Positions 1 to 7,789 of a stretch of 64,000 bases of DNA are shown piece by piece; position 1 is the first letter of the stretch; every line of letters begins with the position of its first letter. Under the pieces are notes generated by a model that searched no databases, was not told where the DNA came from, and saw only the letters and a program-made list of their open reading frames with translations. The stretch spans positions 310,001 to 374,000 of the forward strand of contig JAIUOO010000002.1 of the NCBI GenBank assembly GCA_020161695.1. Reading direction: 5' to 3'. Both the position numbers and the translations under genes were made by a program. The DNA comes from Pseudomonadota bacterium (GTDB taxonomy: Bacteria; Pseudomonadota; Alphaproteobacteria; Rhizobiales; Phreatobacteraceae).

Positions 1-22
1 CTTCGGGGGGTCGGCCATCCAT
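1..22 (-). CDS. possible 5' end of a leftward gene, cut by the window edge
   Basis: Reading leftward there are two in-tandem start codons, at 22 (MDGRPPE) and 18 (MADPPK), preceded by an AAGGAAA purine run at 34-28 that is correctly spaced for either. Only six or seven codons are inside the window, so no product can be named. The arrangement would make it divergent from the FAH hydrolase gene, with about 200 nt of shared control region between them. This is an inference from start-site signals alone. Confidence 0.25.
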
Positions 23-223
23 GGGTATTTCCTTGGGGAATCGCTTCCGCCGAGCGGACCCTAAGTGCAGCGGCGGTGCAGCGCAACGCGACAAAGTGCG
101 AACAGCCGCAACGGCGCCGCCGCCGGTCGAAGCCTCTGGTCAAGTCCGGCAATACCGGCTTTGATACCTCCCCGCTCCCTGCCGGAGCGGCCCAAAGAAC
201 CAGAATTCCCCGGGCGGAAGATC

Positions 224-1237
224 ATGAAGCTAGCATCGTTGAAGCACGGCCGTGACGGTCGGCTGGTTGTCGTCTCCAAGGACCTCACCCGCGCCACCGA
301 CGCCTTTCCGGTCGTCTCGACATTGCAGGCCGCTCTCGACGACTGGGCCCGGTTCGGCCCGCGCCTCGCCGATCTGGCCGAGCAGCTCGAACATGGTTCG
401 GTGCCCTCGTTCCGGTTCCACGAGCACGACTGCATGAGCCCGCTGCCGCGGGCCTATCAATGGGCCGATGGCTCCGCCTATGTGAACCACGTCGCCCTCG
501 TCAGACAGGCGCGCGGCGTGGAGATGCCGCCGTCGTTCTGGACCGACCCCCTGATGTATCAGGGCGGCTCGGACGCGTTCCTCGGCCCGCGCGATCCCAT
601 CGTCCTGCCGGACGAGGCCCACGGCATCGATTTCGAGGGCGAAGTGGCGGTGATCACCGGCGACGTGCCCATGGGCGCCACGCCCGAGGAGGCCCGCGAT
701 CTGATCCGCCTCGTCATGATCGCCAATGACGTGTCGCTCCGGAACCTGATCCCCGCGGAACTCGGCAAGGGCTTCGGCTTCTTCCAGTCGAAGCCGCCGA
801 CCGCCTTCTCCCCCGTCGCCGTGACACCGGACGAACTCGGCCCCGCCTGGGTCGAGGGCAAGCTCAACCGGCCGCTGCTGGCCTTCCTCAATGGCGAGGC
901 CTTCGGGCGGCCCGAGGCCGGCGTCGACATGACATTCGACTTCGGCACGCTGATTTCCCATGCCGCCAAGACGCGGCCGCTCTCGGCCGGCACGGTCGTC
1001 GGCTCGGGCACCGTGTCGAACCGCGACGCCGACGGCGGCCCGGGCAAGCCGATCGCGGAAGGCGGGCTCGGCTATGTCTGCATCGCCGAGATGCGCACCG
1101 TCGAGACGATCCGCCAGGGTGCGCCGCACACGCCGTTCATGCGCTTCGGCGACACGGTCCGCATCGAGGTCAGGGATGCCAGGGGTCATTCGATCTTCGG
1201 CGCCATCGACCAGATCGTCCGGAAGCACCATCCGTGA
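224..1237 (+). CDS. fumarylacetoacetate hydrolase (FAH) family protein
   Basis: A 337-residue protein of the FAH superfamily, whose members hydrolyse C-C bonds in beta-diketo acids or decarboxylate/isomerise related compounds in aromatic degradation, using a bound Mg or Ca ion. The metal-binding FEGE element (E138, E140) and the later Asp of ANDVSLR (D169) match the family's acidic ligands. The Lys of QSKPP (K190) and the GSGTVSN strand are also family features. About 100 N-terminal residues form the extra domain of the two-domain FAH type. The ATG at 224 follows a GCGGAAG purine run. An in-frame start at 65 would add 53 residues of low-complexity sequence and is rejected. It is first in an operon: its stop overlaps the GTG start of the P450 gene. 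The substrate is unknown. Confidence 0.88.
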   Translation: MKLASLKHGRDGRLVVVSKDLTRATDAFPVVSTLQAALDDWARFGPRLADLAEQLEHGSVPSFRFHEHDCMSPLPRAYQWADGSAYVNHVALVRQARGVEMPPSFWTDPLMYQGGSDAFLGPRDPIVLPDEAHGIDFEGEVAVITGDVPMGATPEEARDLIRLVMIANDVSLRNLIPAELGKGFGFFQSKPPTAFSPVAVTPDELGPAWVEGKLNRPLLAFLNGEAFGRPEAGVDMTFDFGTLISHAAKTRPLSAGTVVGSGTVSNRDADGGPGKPIAEGGLGYVCIAEMRTVETIRQGAPHTPFMRFGDTVRIEVRDARGHSIFGAIDQIVRKHHP

Positions 1238-2472
1238 AGCCCGACGCCGCGGGCCTGGAGGCGCAGCCTGCCGCGGCGCTGTCCTTCGATCTGCGCGCCC
1301 TGCCCGCAGGCTTCATCGACGACCCGTTCCCGCTCTACCATGCGCTCAGGGAGCACGACCCCGTCAGGTTCATGCCGGACGGCTCGGTGTTCCTCACCCG
1401 CCACGCGGACCTCGAGGCGGTCTACAAGGACACGACGACCTACTCCTCGGACAAGAAGAGCGAGTTCGGCGCGAAATACGGGCAGAGCCCGCTTTTCGAG
1501 CATCACACGACCAGCCTCGTCTTCAACGATCCGCCGCTGCACACGCGCGTCCGCAAGATCCTCGCGGGCGCGCTCAACCCGCGCGCGGTCGCGAGCCTGG
1601 AAGCCGATGTCGAGGCGCTGGTCGACCGGTTGCTCGACGATCTGTCCGGCCGCGGCGAGGTCGACCTGATCGAGGATTTCGCCGCCGCCATTCCCATCGA
1701 GGTGATCGGCAACCTTCTCGCCGTTCCGCACGACGAACGCGAGCCCCTGCGCGACTGGTCGCTCGCCATTCTCGGCGCGCTGGAGCCGGTGCTGACCGAC
1801 GAGCAGATGCAGCGCGGCAATCACGCGGTCGCCGACTTCCTCGCCTATCTGGAGACCCTGGTCGCCCGTCGCCGCGCGGCCCCCGGTGATCCCGAGCGCG
1901 ACGTGCTGACCCGGCTGATCCAGGGCGAGGCCGACGGCGACCGGCTGACCGAGAGCGAACTGCTCCAGAACTGCATCTTCATCCTCAATGCCGGCCACGA
2001 AACGACAACCAATCTGATCGGCAATGCGCTCTGGCTGCTCGACCGCTGGCCGCAGGAGCGCGCGCGGCTCATCGCCGATCCCGGCCTTGCGCGCCTCGCG
2101 GTCGAGGAGGCGCTCAGGATCGAGAGTTCCAACCAGCTCGGCAACCGCATCACCACGGCCGCGACCCGCATCGGCGGCGCCGAACTGGCGGCGGGCACGC
2201 GGGTGACGCTCTGCATCGGCGCGGCCAATCGCGACCCCGCCGTCTTCGCCGATCCGGACCGGTTCGACGTCGGCCGCCAGCCCAATCGCCACCTCGGCTA
2301 TGCATCCGGACCGCACCAGTGCGTCGGAATGGCGGTTGCTCGGCTGGAGGGCCGCGTGGCACTCAGCCGCTTCCTCGCGCGGTTCCCGCGCTACCGGATC
2401 GCCGGCACGCCGGTCAGGACCGGTCGCGTGCGGTTTCGCGGTTTCCAGTCCCTGCCCGCCATTCTGGAGTGA
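1234..2472 (+). CDS. cytochrome P450
   Basis: A soluble bacterial-type cytochrome P450 of 412 residues, expected to monooxygenate a small organic substrate with electrons from a ferredoxin and reductase. Visible landmarks are the I-helix AGHETT (A253 to T258), which carries the proton-relay acid/Thr pair, the K-helix ExxR (E292-R295), and the heme-binding loop ending in GPHQCVG with Cys363 as thiolate ligand. The usual Phe at the start of the heme loop is Tyr here. The GTG start overlaps the FAH stop in a GTGA arrangement, which implies translational coupling. No ferredoxin or reductase gene is nearby, so redox partners must come from elsewhere. The genus-level CYP family was not assigned. 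Confidence 0.95.
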   Translation: MKPDAAGLEAQPAAALSFDLRALPAGFIDDPFPLYHALREHDPVRFMPDGSVFLTRHADLEAVYKDTTTYSSDKKSEFGAKYGQSPLFEHHTTSLVFNDPPLHTRVRKILAGALNPRAVASLEADVEALVDRLLDDLSGRGEVDLIEDFAAAIPIEVIGNLLAVPHDEREPLRDWSLAILGALEPVLTDEQMQRGNHAVADFLAYLETLVARRRAAPGDPERDVLTRLIQGEADGDRLTESELLQNCIFILNAGHETTTNLIGNALWLLDRWPQERARLIADPGLARLAVEEALRIESSNQLGNRITTAATRIGGAELAAGTRVTLCIGAANRDPAVFADPDRFDVGRQPNRHLGYASGPHQCVGMAVARLEGRVALSRFLARFPRYRIAGTPVRTGRVRFRGFQSLPAILE

Positions 2473-2477
2473 CGAGA

Positions 2478-3431
2478 ATGTCCAAGGCCTTTGCTTCCAC
2501 TGCCGATCTCGGCCCGAAGAAAGTCTCGTTCGACCAGCTCGGCGAGGGTCTCTACGCCTATACGGCCGAGGGCGACCCGAATTCCGGCATCATCGTCGGC
2601 GACGACGGCTGCATGGTGATCGATGCGCAGGCGACGCCGGACATGGCCGGCGATGTCATCGCGCGTGTCAGGACCGTCACCGACAAGCCGATCAAATATG
2701 TGCTCCTGTCGCACTATCACGCCGTGCGCGTGCTTGGCGCCTCGGCCTATGAGGGCGCCACCATCCTCGCCTCGGACGCAACGCGCGGACTGATCGTCGA
2801 GCGCGGCGAACAGGACAAGGCGAGCGAGATCGGCCGCTTTCCGCGCCTGTTTCCGGGCGCCGAGTCGATTCCGGACGGACTCACCTGGCCGCACATCACC
2901 TTCGGCAAGGAGATGACCGTCTGGCTCGGCAAGCGCGAGGTGAAGCTGATGCATCTCGGCCGCGGCCACACGGCCGGCGACACCGTCGCCTTCGTTCCGG
3001 ACGCCAAGGTCGCTTTCACCGGCGACCTCGTCGAGTATCATTCGGCCTGCTATTGCGGCGACGCGCATTTCAAGGACTGGCCGGCGACGCTCGACAATAT
3101 CGCGGAGCTCGATCCGAGGGCCGTCGTGCCGGGCCGTGGCGCGGCGCTGACCACGCCGCAGATGGTCAAGGATGGCATCGTCCTGACCCGCGACTTCCTC
3201 TCCACCCTCTACGGCTCGGTCGAGGCGAGCGTCGCCAAGGGGCGCAGCCTCAAGGAGGCGTTCGACGAATGCCGCACCGCCATGGACCCGAAATTCGCGT
3301 CCTTCGCCATCTACGAGCACTGCCTGCCGTTCAACGTCTCGCGCGCCTATGACGAGGCGAGCGGCATCGACTGGCCGGTGATCTGGACCGACGTGCGCGA
3401 CCGCGAGATGTGGGCGAAGCTGCAGGGGTAG
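2478..3431 (+). CDS. metallo-beta-lactamase-fold protein with degenerate metal site
   Basis: A 317-residue protein with the metallo-beta-lactamase alpha-beta/beta-alpha layout, third gene of the FAH/P450 operon (5 nt after the P450 stop). The start at 2478 was chosen because it follows the upstream stop directly and gives a normal N-terminus. Family enzymes bind one or two metals through HxHxDH, a later His, an Asp and a terminal His. Here the first motif reads HYHAVR (residues 79-84), so the Asp and third His are Val and Arg. The late PGHG-type His is Arg220 in PGRG. The GRGHTAGD His164 and the TGD Asp183 remain. A canonical di-metal site therefore cannot form; it could be a mono-metal variant, a binding protein or a pseudoenzyme. 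Confidence 0.85.
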   Translation: MSKAFASTADLGPKKVSFDQLGEGLYAYTAEGDPNSGIIVGDDGCMVIDAQATPDMAGDVIARVRTVTDKPIKYVLLSHYHAVRVLGASAYEGATILASDATRGLIVERGEQDKASEIGRFPRLFPGAESIPDGLTWPHITFGKEMTVWLGKREVKLMHLGRGHTAGDTVAFVPDAKVAFTGDLVEYHSACYCGDAHFKDWPATLDNIAELDPRAVVPGRGAALTTPQMVKDGIVLTRDFLSTLYGSVEASVAKGRSLKEAFDECRTAMDPKFASFAIYEHCLPFNVSRAYDEASGIDWPVIWTDVRDREMWAKLQG

Positions 3432-3533
3432 AGCATTTTCGAGCGAAGTGGATACCGGTTCGCGTGAAGAAAATGCGGCAAAACAACCGGCCAGAGCGGT
3501 TCTGGGATTCGAAGAGAAGCTGAACCGCTCTGG
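3432..3533. repeat. two-hairpin intergenic repeat of Hyphomicrobiales type
   Basis: Directly after the MBL stop lies a two-part palindromic unit. The first arm pair is GCATTTTC (3433-3440) with GAAAATGC (3469-3476), enclosing the GAGCGAAGTGGATACCGG type core. The second is CCAGAGCGGTTC (3491-3502) with its exact reverse complement at 3522-3533. I recognise this combination as a very common dispersed intergenic repeat in Rhizobiales genomes. That attribution is from memory of such genomes, while the inverted repeats are seen directly. It may act as a transcription-end or mRNA-stabilising structure between two convergent genes. Confidence 0.8.
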
Positions 3534-3536
3534 GGC

Positions 3537-5030
3537 TTACCGCCCGGCCCGTTCCCACAGGTGGCGCGTCACCTGCACGAAGGCGGTGGAGCGCAGGCCG
3601 GGGTCCTTCATCGCCGCCGCGATCCTGGTCATCAGCACCGGGTCACCGGAGGCGATGGCCACGTCCAGCATGATCGCCCATTCGTCGTCGGCCGGCTCCT
3701 CGCCCTTGTTGCCGGCCGCGATATCGCGCATGCGCTGGGCCAGCGTCGCAACGCGCGCCATATAGTCCTTGGCGCCCTGCGAGGTGATGCGCGCGGCGAC
3801 CGCGTCGACATCGGCCTGAGGGCCGCGGCCGACGACCGAGCGCCACAGCGTCTCGAACACCACGCCGATGCGCTCCTGATCGAAGGTCACGCGGTTGAGC
3901 TCGTCCAGACGGCCGAGCGAGACGAAGGTGTCGCGGGCCTCGGCGACCGAGCCGCGCGCCACCAGCATCTCCACCGCCGTGTCGACGACGGCGCCACGCG
4001 AACGGCCCGTAGCCTCCGCCGCCCGGGCGACGGCCGCGAGCCGGTCAGCCGGCAGGTTGCGCATCGGGCCGATATCCTCGTCGACCGAGACCGTCTCGCC
4101 TTCGGGGAGCTTGAGGGCCGGACCGAAAGCGGTGATCCACTCGGCGCGCCCCTCGCGCATCAGGATGCGGAGGATCTTGCTGGCGCCTTCGGCATCGGCC
4201 GGCGTCGAGAAGGCCGGGCGGCCGGCCAGCGCCTGCCGGAAGCCGTCGAGATTGTTCGCCGCGACGGCGCCGCGCAGGACCATGTCCCAGGCATCGCGCC
4301 GGGCCGTGTCCGGATCGTCGAAGGGCGCGGTCTGGTTGGCGCGCGCGCTGCGCGCCCATTCGTCGATGGAGCGGGAAATGGCGGGGTCCCCGCGCGCGCC
4401 CGCGCGCAGAGCCTGCGCCATCCGCCGCGTGAACCGGTCGCGGATCGTCGCCTCGACCGCATCGGCCTCCGCGGGCGCGCGGGCGAGCGCGATCTCGAGG
4501 ATCTCCAGCCTCAGGTCGTCGCGACTGTCGCTCTCCACCAGGCGCTCGACGCGCGGCAGCGTGTCCCGGATGCGGCCTGCCCGCGCCTCGTCGAGGATCA
4601 GGACGGACGGCTCGGACAGCGTATCGGGCTGCGGCTTGTCGAGGCCGAGTTCGCGGTAGGCGCCGGCGAAATCACCCTTGCGTGCGAGATGCTCGGCACG
4701 GACCGGCACGATGCGGTCGCGGATACCGTCGACGGTCGCGACCTGCGCCCAGGCCTCGTAACGCGCCATCCAGCGGTCGCGGGCGGCAAGATCGGGATCG
4801 TTGGCGATGAAGGCCTCGAAGGCGGCGGTCGCCGCCCAGCCTTCCGGCTCCTCGCGGGCAGCCTTCAGCGCCAGTTCGGCCGTGCAGGCGGGAACCGGCT
4901 GCGCGACGCACTGCGCCTCGTCCACCTGCGTCTCGATGGCATGGGGTGTCTGGGCGGCGAGCGGCAAGGCGAATGCGAGCGTCGAGACCGCCACGGCGGA
5001 GAACAGGGCAATGCGCAGGGCGCGGGTCAT
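3537..5030 (-). CDS. exported helical-repeat protein of unknown function
   Basis: A 497-residue protein I do not recognise. Residues 1-26 form a Sec signal peptide (basic MTRALR start, hydrophobic core, cleavage near LAAQ), so the product is likely periplasmic. The rest is almost entirely alpha-helical, Ala/Arg/Asp-rich, with loosely repeated 30-40 residue units resembling TPR-like solenoids; no catalytic motif is apparent. The start at 5030 is the first that includes the signal peptide; the frame continues open much further upstream, over the DAHP synthase gene, but this is antisense sequence and not coding. The gene is divergent from the DAHP synthase gene with 231 nt between them, and its 3' end abuts the two-hairpin repeat. 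Confidence 0.75.
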   Translation of the reverse strand: MTRALRIALFSAVAVSTLAFALPLAAQTPHAIETQVDEAQCVAQPVPACTAELALKAAREEPEGWAATAAFEAFIANDPDLAARDRWMARYEAWAQVATVDGIRDRIVPVRAEHLARKGDFAGAYRELGLDKPQPDTLSEPSVLILDEARAGRIRDTLPRVERLVESDSRDDLRLEILEIALARAPAEADAVEATIRDRFTRRMAQALRAGARGDPAISRSIDEWARSARANQTAPFDDPDTARRDAWDMVLRGAVAANNLDGFRQALAGRPAFSTPADAEGASKILRILMREGRAEWITAFGPALKLPEGETVSVDEDIGPMRNLPADRLAAVARAAEATGRSRGAVVDTAVEMLVARGSVAEARDTFVSLGRLDELNRVTFDQERIGVVFETLWRSVVGRGPQADVDAVAARITSQGAKDYMARVATLAQRMRDIAAGNKGEEPADDEWAIMLDVAIASGDPVLMTRIAAAMKDPGLRSTAFVQVTRHLWERAGR

Positions 5031-5261
5031 GTCGTGCCTCGATGTGTCGCCGGAAACGGGGGTTACAGGACTGAACCCGCCAGCGCAATGGAGGGTTCCT
5101 GCCCCCGACAGGGGCTCGTCGTTCATCATGCTCGCCCAGGGAGCCATCGTCGTGTATAAGCCGCGATCCCGGAACCGGACTGCCGCGGGCGGCAGGACGG
5201 CGGACGGGTATTCGCGCAGGCGTCCCGCCGCGCGCTTTCGGAAACGAGAAGGAAGTTCACT

Positions 5262-6647
5262 ATGGGCGAGCGTTGGAGCCCGTCGAGCTGGCGGTCGAAA
5301 CCGATCCTGCAGGTGCCGGTCTATAAGGACCAGGCGGCCCTCGTGGAGGTTGAGAAGCGCCTTTCGGGCTTTCCTCCGCTCGTTTTTGCGGGTGAGGCGC
5401 GCAACCTGACGAAGGCCCTCGCGAAAGTCGCAAAGGGCGAGGCCTTCCTGCTGCAGGGCGGCGACTGCGCCGAGAGCTTCGCCGAGCACGGCGCCGACAA
5501 TATCCGCGACTTCTTCCGCGCCTTCCTGCAGATGGCCGTGGTGATGACCTATGCCGGCGGCATGCCGGTGGTGAAGGTCGGCCGCGTCGCCGGCCAGTTC
5601 GCCAAGCCGCGCTCGTCGGATGTCGAGACCATCGACGGCACGACGCTGCCGTCCTATCGCGGCGACATCATCAACGACATCGCCTTCACGACGGACTCGC
5701 GCGAGCCCGATCCGACGCGGCAGGCCATGGCCTATCGCCAGTCGGCGGCGACGCTGAACCTGCTGCGCGCCTTCGCCTATGGCGGCTATGCCAATCTCGA
5801 CAATGCCATGAAGTGGATGCTCGGCTTCGTGAAGGACACGCCGGCAACCGACAAATACAGGCATCTGGCGGAGCGCATCGAGGAGGCTCTCGACTTCATG
5901 CGCGCCTGCGGCATCGACCCGGAAGCCCATCCGGAGATGCGCACGACGGAGCTCTATACCAGCCATGAGGCGCTGCTGCTCGGCTACGAGGAGGCGCTGA
6001 CCCGCGTCGATTCCACCAGCGGCGACTGGTATGCGACCTCCGGCCACATGCTCTGGATCGGCGACCGCACGCGCCAGCCCGACCATGCCCATGTCGAGTA
6101 TTTCCGCGGCATCCAGAACCCGATCGCCTTCAAGTGCGGCCCGAGCCTGGACGCCGACGGACTTCTCAAGCTGCTCGACGTGCTGAACCCCGAGGACAAG
6201 GCCGGGCGCATCACGCTGATCTGCCGCTTCGGCGCCGACAAGGTCGAGAAGCACCTGCCGGCGCTCGTCCGCGCCGTCGCCCGCGAGGGTCGCACCGTGG
6301 TCTGGTCCTGCGACCCGATGCACGGCAACACGATCAAGGCGGCCAACGGCTACAAGACGCGGCCCTTCGACCTGGTCATGGGCGAGATCGAGAAATTCTT
6401 CGCGATTCACGAGGCCGAGGGCACCTATGCCGGCGGCATCCATCTGGAAATGACCGGCAAGAACGTCACCGAATGCACCGGCGGCCGGGCGGCGATCACC
6501 GACATGGACCTGTCGGACCGCTACCACACGCATTGCGACCCGCGCCTCAACGCGGAGCAGGCGCTGGAAGTGGCGTTCAAGGTTTCCGAGATGCTGAAGC
6601 GCCAGCGGCTGAACCGCGGCCCGGGCGTGCGCGAGGCGGCCGAGTAA
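5262..6647 (+). CDS. aroG: class II 3-deoxy-7-phosphoheptulonate (DAHP) synthase
   Basis: This enzyme condenses phosphoenolpyruvate and erythrose 4-phosphate, the first step of the shikimate pathway to aromatic amino acids. The length (461 residues) and motifs fit the plant-like class II family: QGGDCAESF with the metal-ligand Cys near the N-terminus, [14 protein letters not shown], the HAEYF-like [11 protein letters not shown] segment, IAFKCGPS, and the C-terminal [11 protein letters not shown]. The ATG at 5262 follows a GAAGGAAG ribosome-binding sequence. The gene stands alone, with its own promoter region shared divergently with the exported helical protein and a strong terminator after it. 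The symbol varies between genomes (aroF, aroG, aroA-II). Confidence 0.97.
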   Translation: MGERWSPSSWRSKPILQVPVYKDQAALVEVEKRLSGFPPLVFAGEARNLTKALAKVAKGEAFLLQGGDCAESFAEHGADNIRDFFRAFLQMAVVMTYAGGMPVVKVGRVAGQFAKPRSSDVETIDGTTLPSYRGDIINDIAFTTDSREPDPTRQAMAYRQSAATLNLLRAFAYGGYANLDNAMKWMLGFVKDTPATDKYRHLAERIEEALDFMRACGIDPEAHPEMRTTELYTSHEALLLGYEEALTRVDSTSGDWYATSGHMLWIGDRTRQPDHAHVEYFRGIQNPIAFKCGPSLDADGLLKLLDVLNPEDKAGRITLICRFGADKVEKHLPALVRAVAREGRTVVWSCDPMHGNTIKAANGYKTRPFDLVMGEIEKFFAIHEAEGTYAGGIHLEMTGKNVTECTGGRAAITDMDLSDRYHTHCDPRLNAEQALEVAFKVSEMLKRQRLNRGPGVREAAE

Positions 6648-6670
6648 GGCTCAGGCCCGCAGAAAACCGG

Positions 6671-6709
6671 AAAGGGCCCGCGACGGTCACCGTCGCGGGC
6701 CCTTTTCTA
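6671..6709. terminator. strong bidirectional hairpin terminator
   Basis: A near-perfect inverted repeat, AAAGGGCCCGCGACGGT with its complement ending at 6705, is followed by TTTTC on the + strand and preceded by a short A-run. It sits 23 nt after the DAHP synthase stop and before the convergent outer-membrane protein gene, so it can end both transcripts. Confidence 0.92.
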
Positions 6710-6728
6710 TTCGAGATGGGATTGCAGA

Positions 6729-7559
6729 TCAGTACTTGATGCCGACGCCGGCGCGGACCGTGTGCACCGTGACGTTGGCCGAGCCGAAGCGGGCGAAAGT
6801 GACGCCCTGATATTCCGCGCGCAGCAGGAAGTACTGGGCAAGCCTCATGTCGACGCCGGCGCCGTAGGCCAGACCCGCCGAGGTGACGGACTTGTGATAT
6901 TCGTACCGGACCGGAGTCGTCGCGCCGCAGCCGCCCGTGGCGCAGGTATCGGCGGTGTAGACACCGTTCTCCGCGCCCCGGCCGACGGCAAGGCCCGCCG
7001 TGAGGAACGGCAGGAAATAGCCCATGTCCCAGCCCGCCCGCAGCCGGAAAGTCATGTAGTCGGAGACGCGCAGCCGCGTCTGGAGCCGCTGGTTGGTGAA
7101 ATCGTAGGAGCCCGCGGGGCCAGCCTGCGACGGAACCGCGACAACCTGCGTGGCGTTGGGCGCCAGGAAATTGCCGAAGCGGTCCATGCCCAGCCGCGTG
7201 TAGTCCATTTCGACGCCGACCACGGCGTCCTCGAACTGCGCCTGATAGCCGGCGAACAGGCCGAAGGCGCCCCGGTTTGCGGCGCCGCCCGGAGCCGGAT
7301 TGAGCGGCAGGTAGGTATTGGCTGGAATCATGCCGCTATAGGCCGCCGTATGGGCGGCGATGACGGTCGTCGGGTTGAGGCTCCCGCTCGAATAGCCGTA
7401 GAAGCCGCCGACATAGACGCCCCCCCAGTTCGGGCCGGCGGCCTCGACGGTGGGCATGGACCCGCGCAGCGACATGTCGGCCGCGCTTGCCGGCGCAACC
7501 ACCGCGAACGCCACGGCCAGAACCGCCGAGCAGAGGGAAATTGTCGAACGCGCCGTCAT
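6729..7559 (-). CDS. outer-membrane beta-barrel protein (Omp25/opacity family-like)
   Basis: A 276-residue porin-like small barrel. Residues 1-26 form a signal peptide ending in ASA, and the mature part begins with the WGGVYVGGFYGYSSG segment typical of Hyphomicrobiales surface-antigen barrels. Alternating aromatic beta-strands run to a C-terminal GVGIKY with the terminal aromatic residue needed for outer-membrane insertion. The ATG at 7559 is chosen because AGGAGG lies six nt before it; an upstream in-frame start would precede the signal peptide. A Cys pair (DTCATGGCG) in a late loop may form a disulfide. It is divergent from nadE, and a CtrA-like TTAC-N7-TTAA box lies 73 nt upstream. Confidence 0.88.
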   Translation of the reverse strand: MTARSTISLCSAVLAVAFAVVAPASAADMSLRGSMPTVEAAGPNWGGVYVGGFYGYSSGSLNPTTVIAAHTAAYSGMIPANTYLPLNPAPGGAANRGAFGLFAGYQAQFEDAVVGVEMDYTRLGMDRFGNFLAPNATQVVAVPSQAGPAGSYDFTNQRLQTRLRVSDYMTFRLRAGWDMGYFLPFLTAGLAVGRGAENGVYTADTCATGGCGATTPVRYEYHKSVTSAGLAYGAGVDMRLAQYFLLRAEYQGVTFARFGSANVTVHTVRAGVGIKY

Positions 7560-7631
7560 GCCGGCCTCCTGCCTGAGTCGCGGCCAAGGACGGGGCCGGT
7601 CTCGAACGGGCCTATTCATGAATCATCAAGG

Positions 7632-7646
7632 TTACCGCGCGGTTAA
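7632..7646. promoter_or_regulatory. weak CtrA-like box upstream of the outer-membrane gene
   Basis: TTAC-CGCGCGG-TTAA matches 7 of the 8 fixed bases of the alphaproteobacterial CtrA full site TTAA-N7-TTAA. It lies in the 230-nt divergent region, 73 nt before the barrel gene start. The spacing is similar to that of the better-supported boxes at the chemoreceptor genes. A single match of this length could be chance. Confidence 0.3.
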
Positions 7647-7789
7647 GCGCCCGACACGTCAAACGCCTGACGGCATTTGCGAATTTACCTTTCGTTCACT
7701 TCTCGCACCGAGCCATGAAGCCACCGCCGGGCGCCCCTGCGGTGCGGGCCACATTGAGAAGGCCCGAGCGGCAGGCTAAATCAGGGATC

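Noticed and set aside
230..1231. Long minus-strand frame opposite the FAH gene
   Set aside because: It is a mirror of the FAH coding frame in high-GC DNA with no recognisable domain.
3537..6533. A very long open frame of about 1000 codons on the minus strand over the DAHP synthase gene
   Set aside because: Only its last half, from 5030 down, has a signal peptide and coding character. The upstream part is antisense to the well-supported DAHP synthase gene and lacks any known domain.
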